Shown here in pieces: positions 45,140 through 53,839 of a stretch of DNA of 64,000 bases; position 1 is the first letter of the stretch, and the number at the start of each line of letters is the position of its first letter. The notes below the pieces were generated by a model, which saw only the letters and a program-made list of their open reading frames with translations, made no database searches and was not told the DNA's origin. Both the position numbers and the translations under genes were made by a program. Source of the DNA: Streptomyces musisoli (GTDB lineage: Bacteria > Actinomycetota > Actinomycetes > Streptomycetales > Streptomycetaceae). The stretch spans positions 558,001 to 622,000 of the forward strand of contig NZ_JAERRH010000001.1 in NCBI RefSeq assembly GCF_016741855.1, read 5' to 3'.

Positions 45140-46065
45140 TCAGCCGACGCGCAGGGTCAGGGCGGCGGTGTGGAGCGTGCCGCCGGTCCGGAACTGCAGG
45201 AACAGCCGCCAGTTGCCGGAGGTGGGCAGTTCGGCGTGGAAGGCCAGATGGGGGCCGCCGTGGTCGCCGCTCACCTTGGTGGTCGGGGGAGGTGGGCGAA
45301 CGCGGCGTCGCCTTCGTGGAAGGCGGTCAGGTGGGCGTAGGTGTCCAGGTAGGGCTGCAGGTCGGTGACCGGCTTGCCGTCCTTGGCGATGGAGACGGTC
45401 AGCGGGTGCGCCATGCCGGCCATGGGCTCGCCCTTGACGGTCACGGTGTACCCGTCGGCTTGCGTGCCGGCGGCCGGTGCGGGCAGCGGGGTCCTGGTGG
45501 CGTTTCCGGGCACGGTGACGGTGCGTGAGAGCACGAAGTCCTTGCCCTTACCAGGCCCGGCGTCGGGAGTGAAGGAGGCGAACAGGCGCCAGGAGCCCGG
45601 TGTGAGGGAGGACAGAGCAGCCGTCCATGTGCCGTCGGCGGCCATGGCCGGGTGGACGTGCTGGAATCCGGTCAGATCGGAGCGGATCGCGTAGAAGTGC
45701 ATCCGCTTGGTCTGGTCGAGGGCGAAGCCGGTGACCGGCCTGCCGTCCGGGCCCGTGACCGTGAACCGGTAGGCGTTCTGCTTGCCGGGCGGCGGAGTCG
45801 TGTCCTTGGAGGTGAGGCGGTAGCCGTCCTGGGTGTCGGACAGGCCGTTGCCGGAAGCCATGTGATCCATGCCGGGCATGTCATCCATCGAGGGCGACGT
45901 GCTGGGCGAGGAGGACGCGGAGGACGTGCCGCCGTGGGCCATGCCCGGCATGGACGAGGAGTTGCTGGAGGAACCGCAGGCGGCCAGCGTCAGCGCGAGA
46001 GCGGCTGCGGCGCCGACCGCTGCGAGGCCGCGGTGGCGCGCGGTGAAACGGTACGAGGTGACCAT
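45140..46065 (-). pseudogene. Met/His-rich lipoprotein with a one-base frameshift near its 3' end
   Basis: From ATG 46065 the frame encodes a lipoprotein (ALTLAAC), a Met/His-rich segment (MPGMAHGG, MDDMPGMDHM) like copper-binding tails, then beta-rich domains (GYTVTVKGEPMAGMAHPLTV, YAHLTAFHEGDAAFAHL). It then stops at 45271. The next frame continues naturally: PTTKVSGDHGGPHLAFHAEL, NWRLFLQFRTGGTLHTAAL, ending at 45142. One base is missing in a run of five G near 45285 (read on the plus strand). Either a real recent mutation or a sequencing error; the full product would have about 308 residues. Confidence 0.75.
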
Positions 46066-46169
46066 CGAAGCGGGGATCTTTCCGGGTGGGCGCACCACAC
46101 CGGTGGTGCGCGGATACGAGCAGGACACGGTGCCGGTTCCGGCCTGGGGCCGGGCCCGGCGTGCGCCTG

Positions 46170-46616
46170 TCACGTCCGCGCGATGCACACCTGGAGCAGG
46201 AGATCTCGTCCGCCACCCGGTGGTCCGCGCCGCCCCTGGGCGCCGGCCACTGCCCGCAGTCGGGTCAGCGTCAGCAGGGCGAGCACGGCGGCACATGCCA
46301 CGGCGAGCAGGCCGGGCGCGGGCAGGGGGATGCGCTCGTGGGCGGGGGTCGACACGCACAGCACTCCGGGCATCCCGGAGTGGTCGGCGGCCCGGACGGC
46401 GGAGCCGGGACCGCGCCCGCTCGGTGGGTGGGCCCTGAGCAGTGCGGCGGTGTCGTGGCCACTGGTCATCGGGGAGGCCGCAGTCATGGCGCCGTGGCAG
46501 CCCTCGGCGGCCGTGGCCGGGGCTCCGTGCATGAAGAAGAGCCCGAACAGCACCGCGCACACCGCCAGCAGCCGGCGGACGCCCCGCCCGCCTGCCTGTG
46601 CGCTGTCCATGGCCAT
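46170..46616 (-). CDS. DUF6153-like small membrane protein
   Basis: This 148-residue protein has an N-terminal hydrophobic segment (RRLLAVCAVLFGLFFMHGAP), a loop with Cys and His residues (EGCHGAM, SGHDTAALLRAH, DHSGMPGVLCVSTP), a second membrane segment (LPAPGLLAVACAAVLALLTL) and a Gly/Arg-rich tail. It resembles the DUF6153 group that accompanies copper-related genes in Streptomyces; I hold this with moderate confidence. ATG 46616 follows GGGAAGAGG. It lies 104 bp upstream of the Met/His-rich lipoprotein on the same strand. Confidence 0.7.
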   Translation of the reverse strand: MAMDSAQAGGRGVRRLLAVCAVLFGLFFMHGAPATAAEGCHGAMTAASPMTSGHDTAALLRAHPPSGRGPGSAVRAADHSGMPGVLCVSTPAHERIPLPAPGLLAVACAAVLALLTLTRLRAVAGAQGRRGPPGGGRDLLLQVCIART

Positions 46617-46780
46617 GCCTCTTCCCGTTTCGTTCATGTCGCCGTACGACCATACCCCGGCCGGGTATCGACTGCGCGAGTCGGGTCCGAGGTGTGCCCC
46701 ATGACATCCCCGGACGTCCCCCCGCGCACCCAGGCGGTGCCGCGTACGCAGGCGTCGGGCAGGTGCCGTCCGCACAGGCC

Positions 46781-46813
46781 CTGCCCGCCCCACGTGAGTC
46801 GCGGGGCGGGCAG
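46781..46813. terminator. Hairpin upstream of the PAP2 relic
   Basis: CTGCCCGCCCC (46781-46791) and GGGGCGGGCAG (46803-46813) make an 11-bp perfect stem with an 11-base loop. It lies 22 bp beyond the end of the PAP2 fragment on the minus strand and so looks like the surviving terminator of that gene. Confidence 0.65.
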
Positions 46814-46834
46814 ATCGCCAGGGCTTCAGGGGGG

Positions 46835-47053
46835 TCAGTGTCCGCTGACGGCGAGTTCGTAGTCGCCGATCAGGTCGCCGAGGAGAGTGCCGGCGGTGAG
46901 GTCGCTGGTGACGTGGCCGGCCATGTAGAGGCGGGAGTAGAGGACCTCGTCCTGCATCCACTGGTAGTCCTCGGCGCGGTGCGGGGAGAGGACGCTGAGG
47001 AAGGTGACAGCTGCGGCGGAACGGGCGGCGTGCCGGGAGGGGTAGGAGGGCAT
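46835..47053 (-). pseudogene. PAP2-phosphatase/haloperoxidase C-terminal fragment
   Basis: The 72-residue frame begins MPSYPSRHAARSAAAVTFLS and includes SRLYMAGHVTSDLTAGTLLG, equivalent to the PSGH and SRxxxGxHxxxD motifs of PAP2-type acid phosphatases. Everything upstream of PSxH is missing and the sequence changes at 47053 into a DedA fragment on the opposite strand. It is a deletion-junction relic. Confidence 0.7.
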
Positions 47054-47055
47054 GG

Positions 47056-47250
47056 CCCCGCCCCTTCAACGCCCTCGGGGCCGCGCTGTGGGTCGGCCTG
47101 TGGGCAACCCTCGCCCACATGGCGGGCACCCACATCACCGCCGTCCACGACGAGATCACCCACTACCAGCTCTGCGCAGTCATCGCCCTCGGCGCCCTCG
47201 GCGCCGCACTCGCGCTCCGGCATCTGCTGCGCTGCAGACACCCGGACTGA
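47056..47250 (+). pseudogene. DedA-family membrane protein C-terminal fragment
   Basis: In the frame ending at 47250 the sequence reads RPFNALGAALWVGLWATLAH, AGTHITAVHDEITHYQLCAV and LGALGAALALRHLLRC, the last two membrane segments of a DedA protein. There is no start codon in frame; the junction with the PAP2 fragment is at about 47054. The intact C-terminus suggests the gene was cut by a deletion rather than by drift. Confidence 0.7.
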
Positions 47251-47267
47251 CCAGCGTGGAGAAACCC

Positions 47268-48458
47268 TCACTTCTCCGTGCCGGGCTCGGGTACGGCCGA
47301 CATCGCGCGACGGCGCACAAACGCGACCACCGCGCCGATCCCGATCAGAGCCGCGAGCACCCCGAATCCGTACGTGAGCGTGGCGAACGAGGCGACGACG
47401 GCTACCAGCAGGGGCCCGCCCGCATCACCGAGTTCGCGGCCGAGTTCGGCGGCGCCCATGGTCTGCCCGAGACGCTCCGCGGGGGTGCTCGCGGCCAGCG
47501 CGGCGAAGCCCAGCGGGGTGATCAGTCCCGTACCGACACCGATCAGAGCGGCGCCGACGAGGATCCCGGCGAGGCCCGGCAGCATCGCGCAGGCCAGGCC
47601 GCCGGCGGTGACCAGCAGCCCCATGGCCAGCCCGCCACGCGTCGTGAGCCGTCCGTCGTCCAGTGCCCGTCCGGCCCTCGGCTGGACGACGGCCGCGCAG
47701 GCGGCCAGCACCGACACTGCGGCCCCGGTGGCGATCGTGCCCAGCCCGGCGGCTCTGCCCGAGACGGGCAGGAAGCCCACACCCACCGACAGGGCCGCGG
47801 TCGCCGCGGCCAGCGCGGACGTCGGAGCGAGGAAGGCCGGATCGGCCAGGCGACGGGCCAGGTCCAGCACCGTCTGCCGGGCCTTGGGCAGGGGCGGTAC
47901 GACGGGGACGGCGACCGCCGCCCACACCGCCACCGCCCCGCCCAGCACCGCCAGCACCACAAACAGCAGCCGCAGACCACCGGCCCAGACCAGGACACCG
48001 CCGAGCAGCGGGCCGAGCGTGTAACCGATGGACTTGTAGAAGCCGTAGCTGCCGAAGGCACGTCCGTGCTTGGCGGCCGGGTTGAGCCGGGCGACCAGGG
48101 CGGAGGCGGACGGCGAGAACGCGGAGGCCGCCGCGCCCTGCCCCAGCCGGGCCGCCCACAGCCAGCCCGGGCTGTCCGCCACGGCGTACAACGCGGACGC
48201 CGCCGCGAAGGCGGTGAGCCCTCCGAGCAGCACGGGGCGGGCACCGACCCGGTCCGCGAGGGTGCCGAAGAGCGGCTTGAGGAGCACCTCGGCGCCGTCG
48301 TAGAGGGCGAGCAGCCCGCCCAGCACCAGCAACGAGGTGACCGCGCCCGCCGCGTGACCGCCGAGGTTGGCGGCGATGCCGTGCGCGCCGAAGGCCGTGG
48401 TGAACCCGGCCGCGTACAGCGGCCACATCTGCCGGGCCGACGCCGGCCGCGCCGTCAC
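47268..48458 (-). CDS. MFS transporter, coupled to ChrB
   Basis: This 396-residue major-facilitator protein has about 11-12 membrane segments and the motif-A-like loop FGTLADRVGARPVLLGGLTA after segment two. The start GTG 48458 overlaps the ChrB stop (GTGA), so it is made with ChrB. In actinobacteria a ChrB-type protein next to an MFS pump commonly forms a chromate-resistance pair. The substrate is inferred from that partnership only. Confidence 0.85.
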   Translation of the reverse strand: MTARPASARQMWPLYAAGFTTAFGAHGIAANLGGHAAGAVTSLLVLGGLLALYDGAEVLLKPLFGTLADRVGARPVLLGGLTAFAAASALYAVADSPGWLWAARLGQGAAASAFSPSASALVARLNPAAKHGRAFGSYGFYKSIGYTLGPLLGGVLVWAGGLRLLFVVLAVLGGAVAVWAAVAVPVVPPLPKARQTVLDLARRLADPAFLAPTSALAAATAALSVGVGFLPVSGRAAGLGTIATGAAVSVLAACAAVVQPRAGRALDDGRLTTRGGLAMGLLVTAGGLACAMLPGLAGILVGAALIGVGTGLITPLGFAALAASTPAERLGQTMGAAELGRELGDAGGPLLVAVVASFATLTYGFGVLAALIGIGAVVAFVRRRAMSAVPEPGTEK

Positions 48459-49027
48459 TGCTCCCCCTCGGGGGCCTGGTGCAGTGCGCGGAAGACGCGC
48501 TCGGCGTGGTCCTCGCAGGCTGCGGTGCACTCCTTGAGCCGCTTGCCCGCCTCGGCCGCCTCCGGGGCGCCGTACACAGCGCGGGCGGTCAGGTCGCGGT
48601 GCCGGCGCCGCAGCCGCTCCAGCGACTGCTCCTGTTCCTCCAGCTCGGCGAGGGTGAACTCGGCGATGCGGATCTCCTTGGCCAGCTCCGCCCCGAACTT
48701 GCCGCAGTCTGCCAGGAACTCCGCCCAGTCGGCGGACCTGGCGGCCGTGAACAGCGCCTGGAAGCGGGCAGCGTCCTCGGGCCCGCGTCCGGACGCGTTC
48801 AGGGTCACCGCCTGTCCGCCGGCCTGCTCTGTGAGCGCGATCGCCCGGGCGATGCCGTCGGCGAAGACGGGTACGTCCGGAACGGCCCACACGCCCTGGC
48901 CGAGCGAGAGCGCACCGATCCTGCGCAGCTCCCGCCAGACCGCCACCCGGTGCCGGGACGGCTCGGCGGCCGGCTTGATCACGAGAATGGGCCAGCGACT
49001 GCCCGGTTCTGCGCTCGGGCTCACCAT
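48455..49027 (-). CDS. chrB: ChrB-like chromate resistance protein
   Basis: This 190-residue protein matches the ChrB N-terminal type: WPILVIKPAAEPSRHRVAVW, REL.RIGALSLGQGVWAVPD and a helical Glu/Arg-rich C-terminus with a Cys-His segment (ECTAACEDHAERVFRAL). ChrB proteins regulate chromate export genes. The second ChrB domain of longer homologues is absent. Its stop overlaps the start of the MFS gene. ATG 49027 is the start. Confidence 0.82.
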   Translation of the reverse strand: MVSPSAEPGSRWPILVIKPAAEPSRHRVAVWRELRRIGALSLGQGVWAVPDVPVFADGIARAIALTEQAGGQAVTLNASGRGPEDAARFQALFTAARSADWAEFLADCGKFGAELAKEIRIAEFTLAELEEQEQSLERLRRRHRDLTARAVYGAPEAAEAGKRLKECTAACEDHAERVFRALHQAPEGEQ

Positions 49028-49088
49028 GCCCTGCCCGTGGCGCGTCCGTCCGCCTCCCTGACTCGTGGCACCGCCTTCCGCTGCCGGG

Positions 49089-49631
49089 TCACTCGCCGGC
49101 TGTCTTCTCGATCAGCGCGCTGTATGCCAGTTGCAGCGTGTCCGCCCCGGCCAGAGCGGCCAGCGCGCCCATCGCGGTGCGTGTCGCGCGCGGCCACAGG
49201 AGTTGGCCGGCGGTCAGGGTGGACGCCACCCAGACGCTCATGCAGAAGGGGCAGGTCGCCAGCTCTCCGACGCTGTGCCTGGCATCCTCGGACTGTGCCT
49301 CCTCGTGCAGCTCGGCCGGGCCCTGCGCGGCGACGTACCTGGTGAAGGGCGCACGCAAGGGGCTGGTGACCGATGCCTTGGTCAGCAGCCGGCTGAGCCG
49401 GAACGTGGCGACCGAGGTCAGGACCACGTCCCACGGCTCAGGCCGGTCGGGCAGCGGCCGACCGCGCACCCGTACGGCGGTGGCCCACGCGGTCGTGTAC
49501 GCGGCAAAGCCCGCCATGGCCGCGACGTAGCCGCCCAGCGGCCGGTCGTGCTCCGCCGCGTACCGCTTCCCGGTCCGCTGCACCAGCCCCTGCAGACGTC
49601 GCGCGAGGCGGCCGTCAGCTGCCGTGTCCAT
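49089..49631 (-). CDS. DUF1360 membrane protein
   Basis: This 180-residue protein has hydrophobic segments (GGYVAAMAGFAAYTTAWATA, GALAALAGADTLQLAYSALI) around a conserved core RPEPWDVVLTSVATFRLSRL and the CPFC motif ELATCPFCMSVWVASTLTAG, typical of DUF1360 proteins. Function unknown; some relatives are sporulation-linked in Bacillus. Its start at 49631 lies inside the end of the upstream DUF2231 fragment gene, so the two are co-translated. Confidence 0.82.
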   Translation of the reverse strand: MDTAADGRLARRLQGLVQRTGKRYAAEHDRPLGGYVAAMAGFAAYTTAWATAVRVRGRPLPDRPEPWDVVLTSVATFRLSRLLTKASVTSPLRAPFTRYVAAQGPAELHEEAQSEDARHSVGELATCPFCMSVWVASTLTAGQLLWPRATRTAMGALAALAGADTLQLAYSALIEKTAGE

Positions 49632-49989
49632 GGGCTCCCGTCTCCATGCGTCGCTGCTCCGCTTCAGCCCCGTTCGCCAGGGCGGCGGGAGCGGCGGAGG
49701 CCAGGCCGACGCCGACCAGCAGACCCGCCTCGCGGGAGCGGCCACGGTACAGGTCCGATACCGCCGCCGACAGCCAGCTGCCGATCGGCACCTGCACCAT
49801 CAGCGGATGCACCGGGTGCCCCAGCCACCTGCCGTGCAGGAGGTCCCGCCCGTCGCCGAGCGGCAGGGCCCGCACCCCCTTGCGGACCGCGTCGATCACC
49901 GCATCGGCCCTCGGCTCCCGCTCCAGGCGGTCCAGCAGCCGCAGGACGCGGCTCTGCCGCAGCTGTCGCCGGCCTGGCATCATCCTCAT
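49615..49989 (-). pseudogene. DUF2231-type membrane protein, probably truncated
   Basis: The frame contains LGHPVHPLMVQVPIGSWLSA and AGLLVGVGLASAAPAAL, the start of a DUF2231 domain (His pair and first membrane segments). It then breaks off into NGAEAEQRRMETGAHGHGS, where a DWSE-type motif and two more membrane segments should follow. The N-terminal 40 residues (RQLRQSRVLRLLDRLEREPR) are intact for the family. ATG choice among 49980-49989 is uncertain. A shortened gene, perhaps non-functional. Confidence 0.6.
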
Positions 49990-50056
49990 GGTCGGCTGGG
50001 TCCCCACCTGGGCGGACGGCAAACAGGAGCCGGGGCACCCGCGACGGACCATCCCG

Positions 50057-50158
50057 TCAGTCGCCCGGCCGGTTCACCACGCGTGCGCAGCCGTTCGTTC
50101 TCCTCTTGAACATCTCGCAGGCCCGCGCCGCCTCGTCGAGGGGCACGGTGCGGGTCGC
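50057..50158 (-). pseudogene. Zinc alcohol dehydrogenase C-terminal fragment
   Basis: On the minus strand the sequence TVPLDEAARACEMFKRRTNG then CARVVNRPGD and stop corresponds to the last 30 residues of class III/zinc alcohol dehydrogenases (PLDxAxxAxExF..). No further dehydrogenase motif is found upstream in any frame. The 50053-50356 gap holds nothing else I can support. Confidence 0.6.
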
Positions 50159-50356
50159 CAGGTCGGGAGGTGCTGAACTCTCCGGCCGATCATCGCCGGG
50201 GTGCTGCTCTGGACGCGCCCGGCCGCCATCACCATCGCGCAGGTCAGGTCAGTACACCTGCGCAGCGGGGCAAACGGTGGGAAGGCGCCGAGCCGTGCCA
50301 CCGACTCGGCGTTGCGGGCGCCCGAACTCAGGCGATCTCCGTGCCTTCACCCAGGG

Positions 50357-50836
50357 TCACCGCCTCCGGCGGCAGGCCATCCACGCGAGGACGGCCAGGC
50401 CCGATGCTGTCAGCAGCGCCTTCCGGTTGTCCCGTGCCAGCCGCGCACCACGGGCGGTCCGCTGCCGTAGCGGCTCGGGCGCCCTGTCCTGCCACTGCTG
50501 ACCGGCCTGGGCCGCCTTCGCCCGGGTCTGCTCGGCAACCTGGGTGGCCTTGTCCTTGACCGGCTCGGGCACCCGGTCCTGTGCCTGGTGGGCCAGGTGT
50601 GTGGCCTTCTCCTTCAGTTCCCCGGCCTTGAGGACGGCGTTCTCCTTCAGCTCGCCGGCCTTCGCGGCAACCTGTTCCTTGACTTCGGCGGCCTTGTCCT
50701 GGGCGCGCGCTTTCACATCGGTCTTAGCGGCGAGCGCCTGGACCGTCTGCCCGAGTTCGGCACGCGTCTGCTCGACCTGCTCGCGCAGTTCGTCGGGGCT
50801 GGTGGCGGTGGGCTTGTCGTGAGGCGGCTGGGTCAT
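50357..50836 (-). CDS. DUF3618 membrane-associated protein
   Basis: This 159-residue protein starts TSPDELREQVEQTRAELGQT, the DUF3618 signature, then has an amphipathic Lys/Glu/Ala repeat region (KAGELKENAVL, KAGELKEKATHL) likely to be a long helix, and a C-terminal membrane segment (KALLTASGLAVLAWMA). Its ATG overlaps the stop of the holin-like gene. The pair is common in actinomycetes and is thought to act at the envelope under stress. Confidence 0.85.
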   Translation of the reverse strand: MTQPPHDKPTATSPDELREQVEQTRAELGQTVQALAAKTDVKARAQDKAAEVKEQVAAKAGELKENAVLKAGELKEKATHLAHQAQDRVPEPVKDKATQVAEQTRAKAAQAGQQWQDRAPEPLRQRTARGARLARDNRKALLTASGLAVLAWMACRRRR

Positions 50837-51270
50837 CGGTGTGCACTCTCCTTGATCTCGGCCACATCGGCCTTCACGTTCTCGACCATCTGCTCGGGCG
50901 TGGGCGGCGCGGCCTGGTCGACCTGCTTCTTTCCCCTCATGGCCAGCACTGCGGCGATCACACCCAGCACCGCGGTGACGATGAGCCCGGCGGCCCACAC
51001 CGGCACCGCCACCGCTACCGCGGCAATCGCCGTGGCGACCAGCGCTTGCAGCATCAGGAAACCGACGACGCCGGCACCACCGAACAGTCCGCCTCCCTTG
51101 CCGTAGTGCTTGCCCTTCTCCTTCATCTCCGCCTGCGCCAGCCTCATTTCACCGCGCACCAGCTCGGTCAGCTGCTGCGAGGCCCGCTGCACCAGCTCGC
51201 TCACCGGCTCCTCACCGGAGCCGTCCGCGCTCGGCCCGGGTCCCGCACGGTGGGCCTCCGTGCTCGACAC
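50833..51270 (-). CDS. Phage-holin-family (DUF1469-like) membrane protein
   Basis: This 145-residue protein has an amphipathic helix (VSELVQRASQQLTELVRGEM), then GGLFGGAGVVGFLMLQALVA and AAVAVAVPVWAAGLIVTAVL as two membrane segments and a charged C-terminus. It belongs to the actinobacterial holin-superfamily/Actinobacteria_HolinX type. I take GTG 51270, eight bases after GGGGAGG; GTG 51279 overlaps that site. It is translationally coupled to the DUF3618 gene. Confidence 0.85.
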   Translation of the reverse strand: MSSTEAHRAGPGPSADGSGEEPVSELVQRASQQLTELVRGEMRLAQAEMKEKGKHYGKGGGLFGGAGVVGFLMLQALVATAIAAVAVAVPVWAAGLIVTAVLGVIAAVLAMRGKKQVDQAAPPTPEQMVENVKADVAEIKESAHR

Positions 51271-51440
51271 GGCGGTCACCTCCCCTTTGTCCCTCTGTGG
51301 TTGCTGCACGCCGGGCGCAGGCTGCGCCCGGCCATGTCCGACGACCGATCGAGTACCCCGAACAGGCGAGTTCAGGTAGACGGTGCGGCGGCGGACCCTG
51401 CCCGGCTCCGCGAGCCGCAGCCGGCCGCCGGCCGCTCCGG

Positions 51441-51980
51441 TCAGTGACGCAGGATCAGGCGGGGCGCACGTCGGATGAGCCAGGTGCTGCTCAGGCCGAT
51501 GGCGGCGCCGGTAGCGACGTCGCTCGGGTAGTGGGCGCCGCTCTGCACCCGCTCGAGGGCCACCATCGCGGCGGGCACCGCGCACACGGCACCTGCGGCC
51601 GGCCACGTGGGGGCGACGGCCGCGGTGAAAGCCACCGCCGCGGCGGTGTGCCCGGAGGGGAAGGAGGAGGAGTCGGGGCGGTCATCGGCCTCGTCGTGCG
51701 GGAACCACTCCTTGGGCGGCCTGGGCCGGTCGGCCAGCTGCTTGCACAGGCCGTTCGAGACCAGTTGCGCGACGACCAAGGCGGCCAGACCGGTGGCCGC
51801 CGCCTTGCGGCCGCGCCACCCGCCCAGCCACGCCATCGCGGCCGCGGCGCCGCACCACAGTTTTGTGCTCTCGGCCATTTCCTCAACCGCCGACAGCACC
51901 CGGCCGACGCCCGGTGGCATGCGGGCCGCCTGCTTGGTCAGTGCCCGGTCGATGTCGCGCAACTGCGCCATAAGCCTCAT
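51441..51980 (-). CDS. PAP2-family membrane phosphatase
   Basis: This 179-residue phosphatase has all three PAP2 motifs: KQLADRPRP, FPSGHTAAAV and ERVQSGAHYPSDV. Membrane segments surround them, so dephosphorylation of a lipid phosphate (undecaprenyl-PP or phosphatidate type) at the outer face is likely. The start may be ATG 51980 or 51971 (the latter with GAGG closer). Its motif set is complete, unlike the fragment at 46835. Confidence 0.88.
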   Translation of the reverse strand: MRLMAQLRDIDRALTKQAARMPPGVGRVLSAVEEMAESTKLWCGAAAAMAWLGGWRGRKAAATGLAALVVAQLVSNGLCKQLADRPRPPKEWFPHDEADDRPDSSSFPSGHTAAAVAFTAAVAPTWPAAGAVCAVPAAMVALERVQSGAHYPSDVATGAAIGLSSTWLIRRAPRLILRH

Positions 51981-52031
51981 GAAGGGCGGATATCCCGCAG
52001 GTCAAGGACCTATTCCCGAGATCGTCAAGGG

Positions 52032-53093
52032 TCACCCGCCGTCCAGGCGCCGTCGGTCGTCCTCGTCCCACTTCCGGGTGTCGCGGGGCTGGGTGTAGGG
52101 CTCGGTGTCAGGCGGCAGGCCACCCGCGATGGCCCGCTGGCGTACGGTCTCCGCGTCGAACTCCAGGCCCAGCAGGATGGCGAGGTTGGTGATCCACAGC
52201 CAGACGAGGAAGACGATGACGCCGGCCATGGTGCCGTACGTCTTGTTGTAGGAGGCGAAGTTCGCGACGTAGAACGCGAACCCGGCCGAGGCGATCATCC
52301 AGATGAGCAGGGCGAGGAAGCTGCCCGGCGTGATCCATTCGAAGCCCTTCACCTTCGCGTTCGGGCTCGCCCAGAACAGGATGGCAATCATGACGGTGAC
52401 CAGGACGATCAGGACGGGCCACTTGGCGATCGACCACACCGTCAGCGCTATGTCACCCATACCCAGCGCGGCCCCTGCGTGGCGGGCCAGACCGCCGGTG
52501 AACACCACGATCAGCGCACTGGCCACGGCCAGCACCATCAGTACGACGGTCACAGCCAGGCGTACGGGAAGGATCTTCCACACGGGCCGGCCTTCCGGCA
52601 TGTCGTAGACGGCGTTCGCCGCCCGGATGAACGCGGCCACATAGCCGGAAGCCGACCACACCGCCAGCAGGATGCCGACAACCGCCATGACGGAGCCGGT
52701 CCCTGCGTTGCTCTGCAGCTGCTCCACGGCCCGGGTGATGATGTCCCTGGCCGAACCGGGAGCCAGTTTCCTGATGTTGGCCAGCACCGCGTCGGTCGCC
52801 GACTTGCCGGTGATGCCCAGCAGCGAGACCAGCACCAGCAGTGCCGGGAACAACGACAGCACCCCGTAGTACGTCAAGGCGGCGGCGCGGTCGGTCAGCT
52901 CGTCGTCCTTGAACTCCCTCAGCGCCCCCTTGAGTACACCGCGCCAGGCCCCCTTCGGCAGCTTCGCCGGCGTATCGGGTGCCCGGCGCTCCACCTCGGG
53001 CCCGGGCCCAGCCTCCTCGGTCACCGCCCGGCGAGCCTGCGCCTCGTCGCCGCTGTCGTGCGCTTTCCGCCCTGGAAGATGCAACTTCGCCAT
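52032..53093 (-). CDS. YihY/BrkB-family membrane protein (1)
   Basis: This 353-residue protein has six membrane segments within about residues 60-310 and the family core DRAAALTYYGVLSLFPALLV, YDMPEGRPVWKILPVRLAVT and TYGTMAGVIVFLVWLWITNL. A charged 45-residue N-terminus and a polar C-terminus (WDEDDRRRLDGG) are cytoplasmic. Despite an old RNase BN label the family has no proven enzymatic role. No strong ribosome site precedes ATG 53093. A second, divergent member is at 62664. Confidence 0.88.
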   Translation of the reverse strand: MAKLHLPGRKAHDSGDEAQARRAVTEEAGPGPEVERRAPDTPAKLPKGAWRGVLKGALREFKDDELTDRAAALTYYGVLSLFPALLVLVSLLGITGKSATDAVLANIRKLAPGSARDIITRAVEQLQSNAGTGSVMAVVGILLAVWSASGYVAAFIRAANAVYDMPEGRPVWKILPVRLAVTVVLMVLAVASALIVVFTGGLARHAGAALGMGDIALTVWSIAKWPVLIVLVTVMIAILFWASPNAKVKGFEWITPGSFLALLIWMIASAGFAFYVANFASYNKTYGTMAGVIVFLVWLWITNLAILLGLEFDAETVRQRAIAGGLPPDTEPYTQPRDTRKWDEDDRRRLDGG

Positions 53094-53245
53094 ACGCGTC
53101 GGGTAACCCCCAGCGGCCCCGCTCACGCCACCACAGGCGCCCCATGCGTGCAACCTCACGCGTGCGAACGATGCGCACTGCGTGGGTACCCGCACTTCCC
53201 GCGGCCTCGCCACCCCGGCCGTACGGCAGGGAACTTGGGGTACGC

Positions 53246-53839
53246 GTGACAGACCAGTCGGTCGAGCGAAGGGATGAACGAGTGCGTCGGCAGCTGATGT
53301 GGACACTGGTACTGCGAGGTAGCGCGGCGTTGTTGTTCGGGATCGCGGCACTGGTGTGGCCGGGGGTGACGGTACTGGCACTGGCGCTGTTGTTCGGCGC
53401 GTACGCGCTCGTCGACGGCCTGGCGCTGCTGACGAGCGCCTTCCGCAAAGAAGGCGACAACGGACACCGGCTGGCCCACGCGGTGGGCGGCTTCCTGGGC
53501 ATCGCGGCCGGGGTGATCACCATCGCCTGGCCCGGCGTGACCGCGCTGGCGCTGGTCACCCTGGTCGGCGCGTGGGCCGTGATCACCGGCATCGTGGAGG
53601 TCTGGGCGGCTGTGCGCTTCCGCCGGGAGCTGCACCATGAGTGGTTGCTGTTCCTGGCCGGCGCCGCATCCGTGATCGCCGGAGTGCTGATCTGGACCCG
53701 GCCCGACGTGGGGGCGATCACCGTCGCCCAGGTCATCGGCCTCTACGCGCTGATCTCGGGCGCGCTGGTTCTGGGCACCGCCTGGCGACTGAACGGCACC
53801 ATCGCAGCGCATTCGGCCCACCACGCCCGGCACGCCTAG
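53246..53839 (+). CDS. HdeD-family (DUF308) membrane protein
   Basis: This protein of about 197 residues has six membrane segments in three repeated hairpins with WPGVTVLALALLFGAYALVD, WPGVTALALVTLVGAWAVIT and RPDVGAITVAQVIGLYALIS, the HdeD/DUF308 repeat. HdeD relates to acid stress in Escherichia coli; here its role is unknown. GTG 53246 is my start, GTG 53282 an alternative. The stop codon coincides with the end of the IS481 relic on the other strand. Confidence 0.83.
   Translation: MTDQSVERRDERVRRQLMWTLVLRGSAALLFGIAALVWPGVTVLALALLFGAYALVDGLALLTSAFRKEGDNGHRLAHAVGGFLGIAAGVITIAWPGVTALALVTLVGAWAVITGIVEVWAAVRFRRELHHEWLLFLAGAASVIAGVLIWTRPDVGAITVAQVIGLYALISGALVLGTAWRLNGTIAAHSAHHARHA

Noticed and set aside
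51441..53093. Holin-like, PAP2 and BrkB genes as a prophage lysis region
   Set aside because: No endolysin, structural, portal or terminase genes are nearby; these families are ordinary chromosomal membrane proteins in actinomycetes.
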